Below are positions 32,918 through 45,949 of a stretch of DNA of 64,000 nucleotides, one piece after another. The notes under the pieces are model-generated. The model ran no database searches. It was not told the origin of the DNA and saw only the letters and a list, made by a program, of their open reading frames with translations. How positions within the stretch are numbered: position 1 is the stretch's first letter; each line of letters opens with the position of its first letter. The stretch is from assembly GCA_016801845.1 (NCBI GenBank), contig CM028931.1, forward strand, positions 19,746,802 to 19,810,801, written 5' to 3'. This stretch comes from Polydactylus sextarius (lineage: Eukaryota > Chordata > Actinopteri > Polynemidae). The translations under genes and the position numbers were made by a program.

Positions 32918-35499
32918 TTTGAAAGCTTCAACGTTAGCTATGAAATTAGCTAAGTTAGCTAATTTAACGTAACCAAGTCAACTTATCTTGCCATATAGTG
33001 AATGTAGCGAAGTAAGCTAAGATTGCCAGTTTAGCTAACGTAGCCAATTTCTGTAATATAACAACGTTATCCAACGAAGCCGAGTTAGCAATTGTAGCAA
33101 AGTTAGCTAACATAGTGAAGTGAGCCTAGCAGTGGTTTTTGAAGGTGAATGTGAGACTATTTTATCTCACGTTTTCAAAACAAGGAAGTGAATTCACTGA
33201 CGTATTGATCAGCGTTTCCGTGGAAACGTAGATGATTGGATGATCTGGTAAATATTAAAGATAAAGAGATGATAGATAAGAGCTCCGTGTCTCTTTTTTC
33301 CATCATGACTGAACCAGGACCGGAGATATTAAACCGTACTGTCTCTTTACTGCCGTATTTCATTTAAACGACTCCTCCGGATACGAGGCCTTCGACCTCC
33401 GACACAGATACAGACGTGTTGACGGACCAGAGTCGACCCCGGGGCAACTCACTGTGACATACTGCTCCAATAAAACAAAAAAACCAGAGTGCTTCTGGGT
33501 AATAACACAGCCTCCGGTGTGTTCACTGACACAGTTAGTATTTAAAAGAAACCTAATCTAGTAAAGTTAGTTTTAATGATTAGAAAGGACTAATTTATCC
33601 AATTAATGAAGAGACTCTGGCTCTTTCTGCTGTTACATAAGAGGCCGCCTCCTTGATCTTGAGCAGTTGGAAAAGTTTGTGCTGCAGCAGAAAAGAGAGG
33701 AAAAGAAATCGATTCTTTGTGGACGAGTTGTTGGAAGATGAGGCCTCAAACTGACGGTTTTCTTCCCTCAGAGTCCAAACATCTGTCAGGGGTCGGAGGC
33801 AACATCTGCTCCGGCTCATGACTCGTCCACCTGCAGATATGTCACAACTAACGGTCGACACGTCGGATTATAGCTCGATCTTTGTTCATAACGTAGATAA
33901 GAAAGAATCAAAAACAGGTTGATCGCTCCCTGGTGGCTAAAATCAGTCGTGAACTAAAACTTCAGAATAAATGTTGAATATGTTGTTGTTTTCTGTTCAA
34001 ATGCTCATTTTCCTGAAGACGTTGATTCGCACCATTTTGGAGAAATGAAGAAATTCTAGCAGATCCTGAATCAGCTACTCAACCAAATAAATACTCTTTA
34101 ATTTATTTGACGTCAACTTTGATGCTTTCTATTTTGGACGGCGTTCAGGGGTCCGACCGTCGTAGGAGTCGACCATATTTGGACGCAGGTTTAAACTGAT
34201 CACTTCCTGTTTGTTTACCAGTTTAAAGTCAGTCAGAGTTGCCAAGTTGACTTCAGGGTGCGACAGATGGCGACGAGTTTACTTCCAACCCGTCTCAAAT
34301 CCACATGAAAGTCGTTTTCAGTTTTTCATTTTCGCGAAGCAGCTTGAGATCGACATCGGGTTTTTTAGATCGTCACTTTAAAAGCTCTCGGTGAAGCTGG
34401 TGTTAGATGCGTCCTGATTATGAAACCAAAACAAACAAAGATGTAAAAGCAGCTTCTGCTCATCCACCTCGGCGTTTCTTCCACCTCTTCTATACTTTAG
34501 CGGGTAAAGCAGCTCTGACAGCGAAGGACCTTCACGTCAGCTGTGCTTTGTATCGAATCGGGACGAGTCGATTGATTAATGACCTCCCCCAAATCCTCTC
34601 CGGTTCCTTCCTCCCCTTCCCCCCCAATTCCTGCTGCACAGCCTCTTCCAATTTGTTTGAATTACTCCCACACTCCTGCATCTTTTCCTCTGCTTCATCT
34701 TTTAAGTCACCTTGAGGTTTCGTTATCTTACCCCTTCCTTTTTTTTTTTTTTTTTTTTTTCCCAAGAGCAGCGTCGGGTGGTTTGTTTTTTTCTCTGTGA
34801 ACTAGAACCGACGAGAGCCGACGGGAAGAAAAAAAAAGAAAGCAAGTGGATGAAGAAACAAAGAATAAGAGCTAAAAATATACCAACACCACCAGAGCGA
34901 AGCGTCTGTCACTTTGCTGAAGAGTTTAAATCATGAACGGAGAGTGTGTGCAGGAATATATGTGTCCTAGTTTAAAATGTGAACTGTAACTGCGGCTTTT
35001 ATTGTGTCCAGATGAGTCCTGAGTCTTGTTCCTTGTCAGTTTAACGTCCATGAAGAAGAATGGTTGTAGGGCCAGTTAGCAGGAAACGCTAACAGTCCCT
35101 TTGAAGCATCATGATTTAATTGAACCAGCTGATAGAAGAGACGTTTGTGACATTTGAAAAAGCCTCTGGAAGATCTGTCCGGGGGGAAGCTGCCAATTTA
35201 TCAGCACATCTACGTTCTCCAGGTCACGGCTGAAAGAATCAGATCACAGATACCTCCGCAGAGTGTCGAGTAGAGAGTAGAGCTGCTGGCGAGGTGGTTC
35301 AGGGCGTCGACACAAACCCACGGGAGAGATTAAATATCTTATCTCGTCTGGGAACGACTCGGGATCCTCCAGGAGGAGCTGGAACGTGAGATGGAGATAT
35401 GCTGCTAATTCTCTTTTGGCTCCGTCTCGATGTTAGTAGTAGCAGACTGTGTTGATTATTTCGGCAACGTTAAGCTTTCGGCCCCTGACTGTTTCCCTC

Positions 35500-35990
35500 A
35501 GAAGACAAAAACTTCCTGTTGGGTTTAGGGTACAACTCAGAGAGACAAGAGAGTTTTTTGTAGGTGTTTTTGTAAGAAAAAAACGGGGAAAAGTGATGTC
35601 AGAACAGCTGACTTCCTGAAAAGTTTAGGGCTCGACTCCAAGAGACTTTTCTGAAGGTCTTGGCGTGTTTTATGGGTCCAACCAATTTCATTTAGGTACA
35701 TGAAACGTGCCTGAGGGGCAGCCTGGTTTAAAAAAAACTGCTTTATCAAATTACACACAGGCCACAGTAAATTCAAGATGGCTGACTTTCTGTTGTCTTT
35801 AGGGCACGACTCCAAGAGACTTTTTGAAGGTCTCGGTGTGTTGTTTGGGTCTACCCAGTTTCATTTAGGTACATCAAATGTAGCCCAGGGGCTGCTTCGT
35901 TAAAGAAGTGCTTTTTAATAACGTGTATTTTCCAACTGGCAAAAACCAGACATGGTGAATTCAGTCGCCGTGTTTCTTGGCTTCTACCAA
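35500..35990. repeat. GGCCGACTTCCTGTTGGG repeat, cluster 1
   Basis: Two and a half degenerate units (period about 174) with CTGACTTCCTG, TTTAGGGC.CGACTCCAAGAGAC, GGTCTACCCAGTTTCATTT and TACATCAAA. Same family as clusters 2 and 3. Confidence 0.92.
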
Positions 35991-37009
35991 ATTTCAAACA
36001 GCTAAGTCAAACGTTCCTCACGGGCTGATTCGTTGAAACCACCATTTGTTAAAGTGTGTAAAAAACCGAGCATGTTTAATTCAAAATGGCTAAAAAAGAG
36101 AGATACTCTAAACCCCGACTGGGTGATCTTAAATAAATAAACGTCTACACCAACACACAGTTTGATGCAGTTTCGAACTAAAGTCAAACTAAAAGGTCGA
36201 TACCGAGCGATTCCACAGAAACGATAACGTTTTTGCGACATCAAGCAAATTCTGAGATCAAGAGGAAAAAGAAACAATTAGAAACAAAGTGGAAGTTGGA
36301 AGGTAAAACACAAAGTTATCATACACAAGATGTGAGATTAGGTCGGGGCTTTTAAAATGAATCTTATAGAAGATAAGAGGTCGCTGGGCTGATCTTCATA
36401 GTCCTCCAGATAATAGAGTCACGTTCATCTCACTTATTTTTTTTTTTCTTAATAAAGGTGAAAATGTGTTTTTATCAACTTCGTTAAAATCTTCCGGGAA
36501 GTTCCCGGGTTTTCAAACTTTTCTGCTCTTTATTAATTTGAGACGTGAAAAAAAAAAACGACGGCCGCCTTTTTTTGTCGCGTTTTCACGACAAGTTAAA
36601 ACAGATGAACGTGGTTTAATTGAGGAGACTTTAATTCCTTACCCACTTCTATAATTTAGAGGGACACTACTTATTCTTCTTTTTTATAAGTGCATAGAAA
36701 TTATCGCTGGGTTTTTTTTTTTTATCTCCAGCTGTCGCTATGGTTACAGACTAAGGTTTAGTTGATGAGTACATGTGTGTGTGTCCTAATTGACTGGCTG
36801 TTAAAGCTTTTTAATGAAGAGTGGGCAGGCAGCGCTCCAATTAGCCGTGAGGAGCCCATCAGGGGGATGAAAAGAGGACAACAGTTCGCCGAGGAAGAGA
36901 AACCGAAGGTCGAGAAGCCGTAAAGAGGTGTCCCTTTAAATTAGGACGTCCTTTTCGCTGCTTTTTGTCGATAGTATGCGTCCAACGCGTATAGACGAAC
37001 ATCGTCGCA

Positions 37010-37715
37010 AAAAACTGGGCACGGTAAATTCAAGATGGATCACTTCCTGAAGGGTTTAGGGCATGAGTCCAAGAGACTTTTTTGAAGATTTTGACATGTT
37101 TTATGGGTCTACCCAATTTCATCTAGATACGTTAAACGTACCTCAGGGGCTGATTTATTAAAGAAGTGCTTTTTCTAACCTTCCAACTGGCAAAAACCAG
37201 ATTATGGTGAATTCGAAATGGCTGACTTCCTGAAGGGGTTAGGGCATGACTCCAAGAGACTTTTTTGTAGACTTTTGCACATTTTATGGGTCTACCAAAT
37301 TTCATTGATGTACGTCAAACGCACCTCAGGGGCTGCTTCGTTGAAAAAACTGCTTTGTCAAAGTGTTTACCTTCCAACTGGCCAAAACCGGATATGGTGA
37401 ATTCAAAATGGCCGACTTCCTGTTGGGTTTAGGGCATGACTCCAAGAGACTTTTTTGTAGGTCTTAGGGTGTTTTATGTGTCTACCAAATTTTATTTATG
37501 TACGTCAAACGTGCCTCAGGGGCTGATTTGTTGAAGAATCTGTTTAGTCAAAGTGTTTACCTTCCAGCTGACAAAAAACAGATATGGTGAATTCAAAATG
37601 GCCGACTTCCTGTTGGGTTTAGAGCAAGACTCCAAGAGACTTTTGTAAAGATCTTGACATGTTTTATGGACCTACCTAATTTCATTTAGGTACATCAAAC
37701 ACAGCAGGCAGCTTT
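37010..37715. repeat. GGCCGACTTCCTGTTGGG repeat, cluster 2
   Basis: Four direct units. The CTTCCTG phrase falls at 37043, 37226, 37416 and 37606, giving periods of 183, 190 and 190. Each unit has GGTGAATTCAAAATGGC, TTTAGGGCATGACTCCAAGA, TCTACCAAATTTCATT and CCTCAGGGGCTG. From memory, similar sequences are common in fish introns. Confidence 0.95.
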
Positions 37716-38983
37716 TTGTTGATGTTACGCGAACAGACGAACATCGTCGGCGAATAAGTTAAAAATTTGACGTTTCCATTATCGGTTGTTTTACCTTTTT
37801 AAAACTCTCCTCATAAATTCAACAGATAAAAAAACGAAGCCTCAGACATGTTTACAACCTTTATTAAAGAGGCAGCTTCAAAGATTTACAACAAACCTTT
37901 TCATTTTTAAGACTTTTCAGGCGGTTAACGACGGTCGTGTTTTTCTCCAGTCAGCCGCCTCATTATCATTTATGAAAAATCTTTACGTGTCACTGATCTG
38001 TGTACCGCTGCTCAGAAGACGACTACATACTAAACACATCCTGTCGTGAAAGGTGACAGTTCAAACGCACACATTTTCAAAGACGTGTTGGGAGAAAAGA
38101 CAAAAAAACGAGACTTAAATCGCTTAAAGATACATGTTTTCTGAGGTTGGAAACACTCGATTTTGTGTGATTTAATATCTGGGATGTTCTAGAGGAAAAT
38201 GTAGATGTAGAAAACAGAATTTGGAGAATCTGGAGGCTGGAGGAAGTGGTTCAGTTTGGTCTAATTTGATTATCTTTATATTGTTAGTTAATCTGGTCGA
38301 CTACAGTCATCTGGGAGTCTTTTTATACGCCTGAAATAGTAAATATGTTGCGTTCGAGTGGAATATTGCTCTGAAACTGAAGCTAATTAGAGAAGAGGCC
38401 AGTGTGTTGAGAGTGTGTTGTGGTGGTGGGATCTAGAAATCACTCTGGAATAAGAGTCAATTAAAGCAAAGCACCTCAAAGAAACGCTCAGCTCTCTGAA
38501 CCGTCCACTTCTTTCACTGTCGTTGAGAAAAAAAAAAAAAGATCCAGTTGCCTTTCCGATAAACAGATATAATTGCCTATTTATCAGCCTCTTTGGAACT
38601 CCCACTTTACATGAAATATTCATGATGAAACAATGGGAATGAAGAGAGAGAGAGATAAGAAGACGACCAAGAAGAAGAAGAAGAAGCGGGGCGTATCATG
38701 GACAGTCTTGCAGTGCGGTTACCTCTGCAGCTACTTTTAAGCAGCCAAAAGAAGGAGGATTTAATTATATAAATGTGATGAAACTCCTCAGGAACAGCTC
38801 CACGCTATATTCACAGAGGAGCTGTTTATTCTCTGCTTTAATATTTCAAGAGGAAACATTAGAACGTGCAGTCAGGCGTGAGGGGAGAGACAGGAGGGGA
38901 AATGTGATTTCAATATATATAAGAAACATGGATTTGAATAGATGGGAAGCAGAGATTAAAGCGTGTTTGTGTTTGTGTTGCAG

Positions 38984-39063
38984 GAGCAGTGGAGGTGAGG
39001 AAAGAAGGTCTGGAGGCTCAGATCAACCGCCTGGCCGAGCTGATCGGTCGACTGGAGCACAAG
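38984..39063 (+). CDS. necab2: necab2 exon 8 (coiled coil)
   Basis: The exon encodes (G)AVEVRKEGLEAQINRLAEL followed by IGRLEHK (phase 1 in, phase 0 out; 26 full codons). Hydrophobic residues fall in a heptad-like pattern (L..QI..L..LI..L), so this is the short coiled coil found ahead of the NECAB C-terminal domain. Human NECAB2 has EEGLEAQISRLAELIGRLESK (from memory), nearly identical, and gives the strongest paralogue assignment in the window. The acceptor is TGTTGCAG and the donor AAG|GTGAGG. Confidence 0.96.
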
Positions 39064-39374
39064 GTGAGGCCGCTGTGTTTGTGCTTTTTGGTCACATGGT
39101 CGCTGACTTTCATTCATTTATTTATCTATTCATTTATTCACCATCACCACCACCACATATCAACACGCCGACATGAACCTAAACAACAGCGCCACAGGAA
39201 AGACGGTTGGAAATATTCAAGTAGAATTAGATTAAATTATGAAACATGTCATTTCCTGTCGTCAGTCGTCAGTAGGGGGCGCTGTGACTCTAACTGAGTA
39301 TTGTTTTTACTAGATTATAAAGATTTTAACATCAGACTGATGTGTTAAACTCCATCAGAGGAATTTGTTAACGT

Positions 39375-39900
39375 ATAAAACACAGATGGGTAATTCAAAA
39401 TGGCCGATTTGCTGTTAGCTTTAGGGCACGACCTCAAGAAACATTTTTGTAGGTTTTGATGTGTTTTATGGACCTACCAAATATCGTACAGCTACGTCAA
39501 ACACACATCAGTGGCTGAATTGTTGAAAAAAGTAGTTCTTTCAATGAAGAACATTCCTTTAAAATGGCAAAAACCAGGCTCGGTAAATTCAAAAATGGCC
39601 GACTTCCTGTTGGGTTTAGGGCATCACTCCAAGAGACTTTTTTGTAGGTCTTGGTGTGTTGCATGGATCTACCAAATTTCATGTAGTTACATCAGACGTA
39701 CCTCAGGGGCTGCTCTGTTGAAAAAAACTGCTTTTCAAAGTTTGTACAGTATCTTCTAAGTAGCAAAAACCAGGGGCAGTAAATTCAAAATGGCCGACTT
39801 CCTGTTGGGTTTAGATCATGACTCCAAGAGACTTTTTTGTAGGTCTTGGTGTGTTTCATGGGTTTACCCAGTTTCATACATGTACATCTGGTTTGTTGAA
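39375..39900. repeat. GGCCGACTTCCTGTTGGG repeat, cluster 3
   Basis: Three units; the GA(C/T)TT phrase falls at 39406, 39601 and 39796, a period of exactly 195. It begins about 310 bp after exon 8, so clusters 2 and 3 flank that exon in the same direction. Confidence 0.95.
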
Positions 39901-41329
39901 CGATGGAGCCGTTAGTTGTTTTCATCTTTTCATCTTAATATTTGTCGTTTCTACTTTTTTATTTTTCTTTAAAGTCAACACAATCAATCAAAGGTTACTT
40001 TTGTTATTTGAGCCAGAAAAACTTCCCCACAGGCTGAGGCTGATTTATTTTTACCACCTCAGATTGTTACATTTACATATTTGTATGAATTTAAATCCGT
40101 TCGAGGCAAATAAATGTTCCCATCGGTTCGACCTGAAACTGATAAACTGAATTTGTCGGAGCAGAAAAAAAAGTTTTTTTGGCCTTAACTTGTTAATCGT
40201 GTCGGTGGCTCGTGGCTCCCGTGTGGACGAGGAAAAAGACGAACACGTTGTTTTGTTTTTGTCCGTAGATGAAATATTTCCCGTCGTAGAACGAACAAAG
40301 TCGTGAAAATGTGACTTTGAAAGTGAAACTTTTATTTTTACTCCGATCGTCCATCAGGTTCCTGATCTGCTTTTTTTTTTTTTGAAGGATTTATGAGGTA
40401 TAGTGGCCAAATTGGTCTAAAGCAGAAAGATGCGATGAAGCTGAAGGTCTGAAGAGGACGAAGAGGAAGAGAAAAAAAAAGGTTGTTAATGAGGAGATGA
40501 AGAAAGAGGGAAGCTGAAGGAGTTAATTAACACTAAGTGATGGAGAGAAAAGGGGCAATTAAAGAGACGCTTCGTGTCCAGACTGTGTCAAAGCAGCAGT
40601 TTTCTGGTCGTAACATCCTCCTCCTCCTCCTCCTCCTCCTCGTCTTGTCCAGTAATGGAGCCCCAGATTGGGCCACGTCTGCAGAAAGATCTAAGAATAA
40701 CCAAGGTAATGTCGCCCGAGGCGGCGTTGACCCCCTTTTTTCTCAGAAACGACCTTTAGCTTTTGATCTTCAACGCTAACTTAATTCGCTCTTGATAAAT
40801 TGCCCAGGTTAACGTAGAATCAGCTGAGCGACCTCGATGATTGAAGCGTCTCTCTCTCTAAAGTTGCTCGGTAATCACCTGTGACCTCCGTCCAACCCGA
40901 CGGACGTCTGGTTTCACGGCCGAATGAACCTCAGCTCAGTCTTTGTTTCACCTGGGGAGACCGTCTCTTGAAAGTAGCTGGTGATTAACTGAAGCTCGGA
41001 GGAGAAAAAAGTAGAAATGACAGTGACGTTGAGATAATTTATAGTTTCTCTACCGTCTCATCAACAAGCTGAATGCAAACGTTGTCGTCAAACAACCTGC
41101 AAACAACCTCCCAGATCCGCCGCCTGGAAACTGAACAGCAGTCACACGAAAGGTTGTGAGTTGTAGATGAATGTTGATACAGTAGAACGAGAGTAAATGA
41201 ATATATTATTCAAATGTATCCTGTGGAAAAACATTTCTATTTTTATTCATGAGTCTGGACAGTTGAAAGTCAGCAGCAGAGCAAATTTTGGCAAATTTCA
41301 TGTCAACTAGATTCTGTTTCTGTCTGTAA

Positions 41330-42245
41330 TTGCTAAGCTAGCGCCAATGCTAATGGGACACAAGCAACCAGAGGAGCTAAAGGTTAACGTGGTGTAGACG
41401 AGATGAAAGTGGAGGCAGCAGTTTACACAAGAAGCCTTGTTTTTGTCTTTGCAAGGCTACAGGTTAGCGTTAACGCTAATGGTTTTCAAAAAAGGAAGTT
41501 TTAACTTCGATGTTTAGCAACAATTAACGCTGTCAAAAAGTCCCACTGTCAAACAACGGCACAAAGTTAAGCTAAAATCAGCAATAAGGTCAGCAGCCAT
41601 CAGCTAACATAAGCTAAAGTTAGCTAGCAGATATGTGTGCGGCAGATTAGCATTAGCGTAAAATGTTTTCATCAAGGAGGCTTTAACTACGACGTTTAGC
41701 TACAATTAACACTATTGTCCCACTGTCAAACAGAAAGTTACCAAGCTAAAATTAGCCATAACATTAGCAGCCATTAGCTAACTTGAGCTAAGGTTAGGAT
41801 ATGTGTGCTACAGACTAGCATTAGCGTTAAATGTTTTTAAAAAGGAGTCTTTAGCTACAACCTTCAAAAACAATCAATAAAAGACATGATGGTGCTAAAG
41901 TTGGCCTTAATGTTAGCATCCATTAGCGAACTTAAGCTAAAGTTAGCTAAGAGATATGTGTGCTAAAGATTAGCATTAGTGTTAAAGGTTTTCAAAACAG
42001 AGTCTTTAGCTACAGTTAACACTGATGTCCCACTGTTAAACAACAACAACAATTTACCAAGTTAAAATCAGACATGATGTTAGCGGCCACTAGCTAACTT
42101 AAGCTAAGGTTAGGATATGTGTGCTACAGATTAGCGTTAGTGTTAAATATTTTTGAAAAGCAGTCTTTAGCTAAAGTTACTAAGCTAAAACGTCAGCGTC
42201 CATTAGCCAACTGAAGCTAACGTTAGCTAGCGGCTGTTTATTGTC
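41330..42245. repeat. CCATTAGCTAACTTAAGCTAAAGTTAGC array
   Basis: About five units of 160-180 bp. Each has GATATGTGTGCTACAGATTAGCATTAG, TGTTTTCAAAA.GGAGTCTTTAGCTAC, TGTCCCACTGTCAAACA and GCAGCCATTAGC. Confidence 0.94.
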
Positions 42246-42356
42246 AGCGTAATGTGTTCAGTTGTATTTAATGTGAGTTTGAAGTAATTTTCTATCCAAC
42301 ATCCGGTCTGAGTTTTATTTTCATATGAATTTTTCAACGAGTAATTATTTAAAAAC

Positions 42357-42360
<4 letters not shown>

Positions 42361-42398
<38 letters not shown>
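42361..42398. repeat. (CA)19 microsatellite
   Basis: Pure CA run. Confidence 0.98.
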
Positions 42399-42401
<3 letters not shown>

Positions 42402-42979
42402 AGAATAGGTTGCCGAAACTTTGATGTTACAAAGTGTGTTTTCAGAATAATGAGAACCGCAGGAAATCCATTCTCCTGCTGCAGAAATCACATCATCTCA
42501 GAGTAAAATCTCTGCTGGTTGTTTGGCCTCGTCCTGCCTGCGTGGATCTCAGCGTTAAGCCTGAAATGATATGAAATGATATTATCACGCTGCGTCAGAG
42601 TGAATCACGACATGTAAAAACCTTCCTCAAAAGACCAGGCTGTTCGCCCTCACCTCGCGGATTCCTCCACACTGTGTTTGTTGGGTTTTTTTCTCTCTTG
42701 ACTCCAAAAATTTAATTTGTTCTCGCGCCGCGGACGAGAATATTCATTATATTTTATTTCTGACTCAGAACGAGAGGCTTTGATCGTAGCCTGGTTCAGT
42801 TGTTACCGACGAGTGAAGTGATCCAGAGGCAGAAGAATGTGATGTTTGAGTCTGACGACTTAGATGAAAGACGATATTTTGACAGCAGATCTCTGTTTCC
42901 TCGTCGTCAGACGGAAACAGTCGTCAGATTTAATCTGATTCTGCACCACTGTCTTGTCTGTTTGTTCGTAAACGTCATT

Positions 42980-44190
42980 TTTTTTCTTGGTTTCAAAGAT
43001 GAAATGATAAGAATCAGAGCTCAAAAAGGAAACTGTGACCTCATAAAACACATTATTATCCTCTTGAACATGATATTCCAGGAGTGCTTTAAGAAAATAC
43101 CTTGAAACTTTGCCCAAATGTACATTTAAATTAATGTATGAACTTGATATATAAACGTTGAGGTAACTGAGACTACATAGAACACATTACTAGTCTTTTA
43201 AATACAATATATTTTGAACAAGTTGAGTAAATCCTCCGAAATTTGGTTCAAATGTTCCTTTGGACTCAAGTATGAATATGAATGTGAAAGTCAAAGTCAC
43301 GGAGACCTCATGAAACACATTAGTGTCGACTGTTTCGTTAAACAGACATTAGATTTAATCTGATTCTGCAGCGTTATCTTTTCTGTTTATACATAAACAT
43401 GTTTTCTTAGACTCAAAGATGAACTGATGAGAATCGAAGCTCAAAAAAGTTAACTGAGACTTCACAAAACACGTTACTGGTCGTTTGAATGTGATTTGTC
43501 AGGAACATCTTTTTGGAAATCCTTTCAGATTTGGCTCAAATAGCTTAATTTGGACTCAAGTATGAACTTGATTAAAATAAGAAGTTGACAGTCAAAGTTC
43601 ATTGTGACCTCATAAGACACATTACTAGTCTATTGAACATGATGTCAGGAAAACCTTTAAAATCCTTTAAAATTTGTGTCAAATGTTAATTTAGCCTCAA
43701 GTTTAAACTTATTAGACTTCGATAGTCAAAGTTCAAAATAACTGTGACTTCATAAGACACATTACTGGTTTTTAGGACACGATATGTTGTGAAAGCATTG
43801 AGGAAATCTTCTGAAATTTGACTCAAATATTTATTTGAAATCAAGTATGAACTTATTAGAATTTGAATTTGATAGACAAATGTTACTTTGACCTCATAAG
43901 ACACATTACTGATCTTTTAAACATGATACGTCACGAACATATTGAAAATCACATTAAAATTTGTGTCAGATGTTAAATTAGCCTCAAATTTAAATTTGTT
44001 AGACCTTTGATAGTCAAAGTTCAAAGTAACTTTGACTTCATAAGACACATTACTGGCCTTTTGAACACAATATATAACAAACAATTTGAGAAAACTTTTT
44101 GAATTTTGGCTCAAATGTTCATTTAGAGTCAAATATTAGAATCATAATTTGATCTAATGAGTCACTGTGACCTCATAAAACACATTTTCA
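42980..44190. repeat. GTGACCTCATAAAACACATTACTGG array
   Basis: About eight degenerate units of 135-170 bp: TGACCTCATAAGACACATTACT, TTTTGAACATGATAT, AAATTTGGCTCAAATG, TTTAGACTCAAGTATGAACT, GATAGTCAAAGTTCAAAGT. From memory, minisatellites with TGACCTCAT.AAACAC are frequent in teleosts. It is transcribed in sense with necab2. Confidence 0.92.
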
Positions 44191-45543
44191 AAGGCTACAA
44201 TCCCACAGAAGTTCATCTTTTATCTGTTTTTCCAGCTACTCTCCACTGAAAAACTATTAAAGCCGAAATGACAGAAATATAACCTGTTTTCATAAAAAGA
44301 GAGGCAGTAATTCTAGTTTGTTTCTAGTTGATTATCTCATTAAAATGTCACCTACCAGTGTGTGGAACATATCAGGCGTCTGATCAGCTCCAACACACAG
44401 TTTCTTTCATTTCAGACCAGCTGTGAACACACTGTGCTGCATTTAGCTCAAATTGTTCATCCTCCACCTCAGTGTGGTTCTGGTAGCTTTTACAGTACAT
44501 GAGTGGTGTGTGTGTAAATGTGTGTGTGCACTGAGTCAGACTTTCCCCGCTGTGTTCGGTAAAAGTCTTGGTTACCCTGCGTTGATGCAGACACTATTCA
44601 TTCACAGCGGCGGCGGAGCTACTCATCAGTGACCCTGAAGAACCTGCGGCGCTCGCTGTGATTTATCACAACAGGTTTATATAACTGTGACTCACAGGAC
44701 TCGACCAGAAATCAACGTCTCGTCATCTTTACATCACTTTAATTAACTCTACTGCTATTAGTGTCAAATGCCGTGAAGTATAGAGACATTCCTGCTTCTG
44801 CAACTGAAACAAACCTCCATTAGATCATATGAACAGATGTTCCAGATACTGAAAATAATCAAAAAGAAAATAGTCATTGTAGTGAGTATTTATTGCCCCG
44901 AGATTTATGTGGCTCAATTAACCCAATTTATCCAAAAAAAAATTAATAAATGTGAAAATGTGTCGTCTCCTCACCAACTTGTCTTTAATTTAGAAATCTA
45001 TTAAATCTATTTAAATTAAAGTGAACATTACAGTTTTCATTTGAGTTCTTTTCTGCTGAAAAAATAATCAAAAACCAAATCCTCAACTATTATCGTCGTA
45101 ATTTGACCTGTTTTACATAAAACAAGATGTAAAATAACTGCAAAACGGAATAAAATAACTAAAATACTGTTCAGTAACACCAGCTGCTCTCTGTTTTACA
45201 TGTAGCTTCAGTTGTTTAGCATTTTTTTTAGCATTTAGCATTTAGCACGTAGCTATCGTGTGTAAAAGATGACGACTTTTTTCGTAAAATCGTTTGTTTT
45301 TTACGTATTGCGGAAAAAATATCACGTAAATGATTTTAGGTCGCAAAACGTCCGCCTCTTGCTACTCCAGTCATGTGACTTTTAGCTTTAACAACACGTC
45401 CACATCGCTAACGTGGGAGATGGCTACAGACAAAATGAAGACTTTAACAAACGACAACTTGAAAAGAACGACCTAATATGACACGAACATTTATTTCACG
45501 TTAGCTTTGTTGTCCCGTCTGCTAACATGGATGCTACAGCTGA

Positions 45544-45556
45544 CCACCAGGGGGCG
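45544..45556 (+). promoter_or_regulatory. CTCF-like core motif
   Basis: CCACCAGGGGGCG, 336 bp before exon 9. It shares only ...CGAT with the copies at 25312 and 28989. Confidence 0.35.
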
Positions 45557-45892
45557 ATGTACACCACAGTGGCTAGCTTAAGCTAATAAATCAGGTTATA
45601 CTTACTACACTTTGTTAAATGTCTCAAACTCTTGTGCAATTCGTCTTGTTGTTGCTTCAAACTGTTTGTGCTGAGTGATGATAGTTTTGATATGTTTTTA
45701 GCTAATTCCACTCTTGCATGTCAGTGTTTCTGCTTTTTTATTTCCTGCTTCCTCTTCCTCACCCTCCACCCTGATGCCCCCTTTTCATTTTAAAACACGT
45801 CTGCTTCTAGCTGCTGTTGTTTTTGTTGTTGTTGGTCTCGTTGATTGACGCCTTGCCGCTCTTGTTGTTGTCGTTGTGTTTTCTCCTTGCAG

Positions 45893-45949
45893 ACGGTCTG
45901 GTTTGATCTGCGCCAGAGGCTAACAGACACAGACGTCACCAGCAGCGGA
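45893..45949 (+). CDS. necab2: necab2 exon 9 (linker to ABM domain)
   Basis: This 57-nt exon of 19 codons reads TVWFDLRQRLTDTDVTSSG (phase 0 in and out). It corresponds to ALWFDLQQRLSDEDGTN in human NECAB2 (from memory). The acceptor is CTCCTTGCAG and the donor A|GTAAGT. It joins the coiled coil to the C-terminal ABM-like domain. Being symmetric in phase and a multiple of three, it is the only complete exon here that could be skipped without a frameshift; no direct sign of alternative use is visible. Confidence 0.95.

Larger units (their letters stand above)
32200..33130. repeat. GTAGCAAAGTTAGCTAACATAG array with hairpins
   Basis: Degenerate ~20-bp motifs (ATAGCCAAGTTAGCAAATGTAGC) ordered in three larger units of about 230-270 bp. 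Each larger unit starts with a 51-bp hairpin (32363-32413, 32596-32646, 32867-32917) followed by TTGAAAGCGTCAATGTTAGC. Confidence 0.92.
29446..38983 (+). other. necab2 intron 7
   Basis: This 9.5-kb intron holds GTTAGC-type arrays (29450-29940, 30660-31340, 32200-33130), (TG)n at 30247-30296, and two clusters of the GGCCGACTTCCTG repeat. Unique stretches without a recognisable gene: 29941-30246, 30300-30660, 31340-32200, 33130-35500 (with a T homopolymer at 34739-34760), 35990-37010 and 37715-38983. Confidence 0.82.
39064..45892 (+). other. necab2 intron 8
   Basis: The 6.8-kb intron holds the third GGCCGACTTCCTG repeat cluster (39375-39900), a TTAGCTAA-type array (41330-42245), (CA)n at 42361-42398 and the GACCTCATAA array (42980-44190). 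Parts 39900-41330, 42400-42980 and 44190-45892 are unique apart from CTC runs at 40616-40640 and one CTCF-like motif at 45544. No gene is seen. Confidence 0.82.

Noticed and set aside
38775..39176. 133-codon frame extending through exon 8
   Set aside because: It overlaps exon 8 in a different frame (its exon part would read SSGGEERRSGG); the necab2 frame has the family match and correct splice phases.
35500..39900. Regularly spaced repeats as a CRISPR array
   Set aside because: The whole 190-bp unit repeats, with no unique spacers, in an animal intron.
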